Positions 6,462 through 9,380 of a stretch of 9,380 bases of DNA are shown one piece after another. Location: contig CAYSIX010000172.1 in the NCBI GenBank assembly GCA_964431205.1, positions 1-9,380 of the forward strand, written 5' to 3'. The position numbers and the translations under genes are program-made. Numbering within the stretch: position 1 is the stretch's first letter; the number at the start of each line of letters is the position of its first letter. Source of the DNA: CAYSIX01 sp964431205 (GTDB taxonomy: Bacteria > Planctomycetota > Phycisphaerae > Phycisphaerales > Phycisphaeraceae). The notes beneath the pieces were generated by a model. That model was given only the letters and a program-made list of their open reading frames with translations. It was not told the DNA's origin and searched no databases.

Positions 6462-7157
6462 ATGAAGATTGACCCCTCCAGATTCCTTGTGGTGACGCGG
6501 CCGGCGCTGGAAGCCGGCGACGCCGTCGCGCTGGCCGACGCGGTCAGCAAGAGGTGGATGGCCTGGGAGGTCGCCGGGCTGCTGAACAATCCGGACGTCG
6601 ACGTTCGCCGGGTGGCGGCGGTGACGCTGGGGCTGATCGGCGGTCGCAAGGAGCTGCCGTCGCTGGTCGAGGCGCTTCGGGACGCGGACGCGCAGGTGAA
6701 TCGGATGGCCGAGCACGGCGTGTGGTCGATCTGGTTTCGGCTGGGCAAGCCGGCGGCGATGGGCCCGTTTCGGGAGGGGGTGTCCCGGATGAGCGCCGAG
6801 CAGTACAAGCCGGCGATCGAGTGTTTTGAGCGGGCCCGCCGGCACGACTCACGCTTTGCAGAATGCTACAACCAGTGCGCCATGGCGCACTTTTTTCTTG
6901 GTCACTGGGAGCGAGCGATCGACGCGTTTCGCCACGCGATCCGGCTGATGCCCTGTCATTTCGGGGCGATGTCGAGCCTGGGGCACTGTTACGCCGAGAT
7001 GGGGGAGCTGAGCAAGGCGTTGAGCTGGTATCGACGGGCGTTGCGAGTGAACCCGCGGATGGGAGGCATCGAGCGGGCGATCCGGAAGCTGGAGGCGACG
7101 GTTCCCGAGGACAACGACTCGTCGGGCGAGTACGTGTTGGCGCCGGCGTGGCGGTGA
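6462..7157 (+). CDS. HEAT-repeat / TPR-repeat protein
   Basis: Protein of 231 residues. The N-terminal half carries HEAT-like helical pairs (about 32-95), with NNPDVDVRRVAAVTLGLIGG (42-61) followed by a second helix pair ending near the WSIWFRLG stretch. The C-terminal half has TPR motifs: a partial one at about 112-130, and good matches at about 133-166 (AECYNQCAMAHFFLGHWERA, 133-152) and 167-200 (GAMSSLGHCYAEMGELSKAL, 168-187). Both repeat types form alpha-solenoids for protein-protein contact, so the protein is probably an adaptor; no enzymatic motif, signal peptide or membrane segment was seen. The start is the ATG at 6462, where the recognisable protein begins; no Shine-Dalgarno is present and a promoter-like sequence lies just upstream. 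It diverges from the PilZ gene (167 bp between starts) and is followed by ppdK. The partner is unknown. Confidence 0.85.
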   Translation: MKIDPSRFLVVTRPALEAGDAVALADAVSKRWMAWEVAGLLNNPDVDVRRVAAVTLGLIGGRKELPSLVEALRDADAQVNRMAEHGVWSIWFRLGKPAAMGPFREGVSRMSAEQYKPAIECFERARRHDSRFAECYNQCAMAHFFLGHWERAIDAFRHAIRLMPCHFGAMSSLGHCYAEMGELSKALSWYRRALRVNPRMGGIERAIRKLEATVPEDNDSSGEYVLAPAWR

Positions 7158-7233
7158 GGTGGCCGGGTAACGGCGGACCACGGTCGGCGAGCGTCGGGAT
7201 GAGGCGGCGGATTGGGCGAGCGGCACGGGGATT

Positions 7234-7261
7234 TTGACGGCCGGGGGCCACTGACTAGAAT
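7234..7261 (+). promoter_or_regulatory. Likely sigma-70-type promoter of ppdK
   Basis: TTGACG (7234-7239), a 16-base spacer and TAGAAT (7256-7261) are each one mismatch from the TTGACA and TATAAT consensus. It lies 73 bases past the HEAT/TPR stop. Transcription would start near 7268, leaving a leader of about 197 bases before the ppdK ATG. Confidence 0.65.
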
Positions 7262-7464
7262 CGCCGGCAGGACGGTGAATCGGCCGGAGGGTCGGTGGTG
7301 CGTGGCCGCCGCGCACCAGTCGGGGACCCCAGTGCCGAGACGGGGGATCCTTGCCGGGACCGGACCAGGGCGAACCGCCGGTGTGCCGCGTGTGCGATCG
7401 GCGTCCCTTACCGATCGTCCGGACCGCGACCCATCGACCGCTGAGAGCAAAGGAATCGCAACGC
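7262..7464 (+). other. Long 5' leader of ppdK with a small hairpin
   Basis: The gap between the HEAT/TPR stop and ppdK is 307 bases; after the promoter about 200 bases remain without a supported gene. A 7-bp inverted repeat (CGATCGG at 7395-7401 with CCGATCG at 7411-7417, 9-base loop) could fold in the RNA, about 50 bases before the start. No known riboswitch was recognised. A Shine-Dalgarno AGGA (7451-7454) lies 10 bases before the ATG at 7465. Confidence 0.45.

Positions 7465-9380
<1,916 letters not shown>

Noticed and set aside
5960..6808. 282-codon minus-strand frame overlapping the PilZ and HEAT/TPR genes
   Set aside because: It spans two genes with clear family motifs in other frames, and its own translation is Arg/Ser/Pro-rich with no domain.

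Overview
The window is GC-rich (roughly two thirds G+C by eye) and looks like a chromosomal segment from a planctomycete, most likely of the Phycisphaerae type. The evidence is the combination of exported proteins with a PEP-CTERM-like sorting tail, a dockerin type I repeat placed just before such a tail, a pseudopilin of the kind that is heavily expanded in Planctomycetota, and a very large Ala/Glu-rich exported helical protein. The assignment is inferred from gene content; no rRNA or other phylogenetic marker is present.

Layout. (1) Positions 1-2775, plus strand: the last 19 codons of a gene ending in a membrane segment and an Arg cluster, a perfect 14-bp hairpin, a 529-residue secreted protein (two diverged copies of a domain, dockerin pair, PEP-CTERM-like tail), and a 290-residue type II secretion/pilin-like pseudopilin. 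(2) Positions 2843-6294, minus strand: a 115-residue PilZ-domain protein (candidate c-di-GMP receptor) followed downstream by a 925-residue predicted lipoprotein made almost wholly of two proline-free helical arms of nearly equal length, ending at a clear intrinsic terminator that separates it from the convergent pseudopilin gene. (3) Positions 6422-9380, plus strand: a 231-residue HEAT/TPR repeat protein, diverging from the PilZ gene, then pyruvate, phosphate dikinase (ppdK), cut by the window end and carrying an unusual 36-residue Lys/Arg-rich N-terminal extension. Both genes have promoter-like sequences using the same TAGAATCG element.

How the genes may relate. The first block is cell-surface: a secreted, sorted protein next to a pseudopilin. 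The PilZ and coiled-coil lipoprotein genes lie on one strand 263 bp apart and could link a second-messenger signal to an envelope or structural protein, but this rests on proximity only. ppdK is a central-carbon enzyme (pyruvate/PEP interconversion) with its own promoter. No mobile elements, tRNA/rRNA genes or CRISPR arrays were seen. The items most worth a second look are the two-armed single-cysteine coiled-coil lipoprotein with its PilZ neighbour, and the basic N-terminal extension of PPDK.
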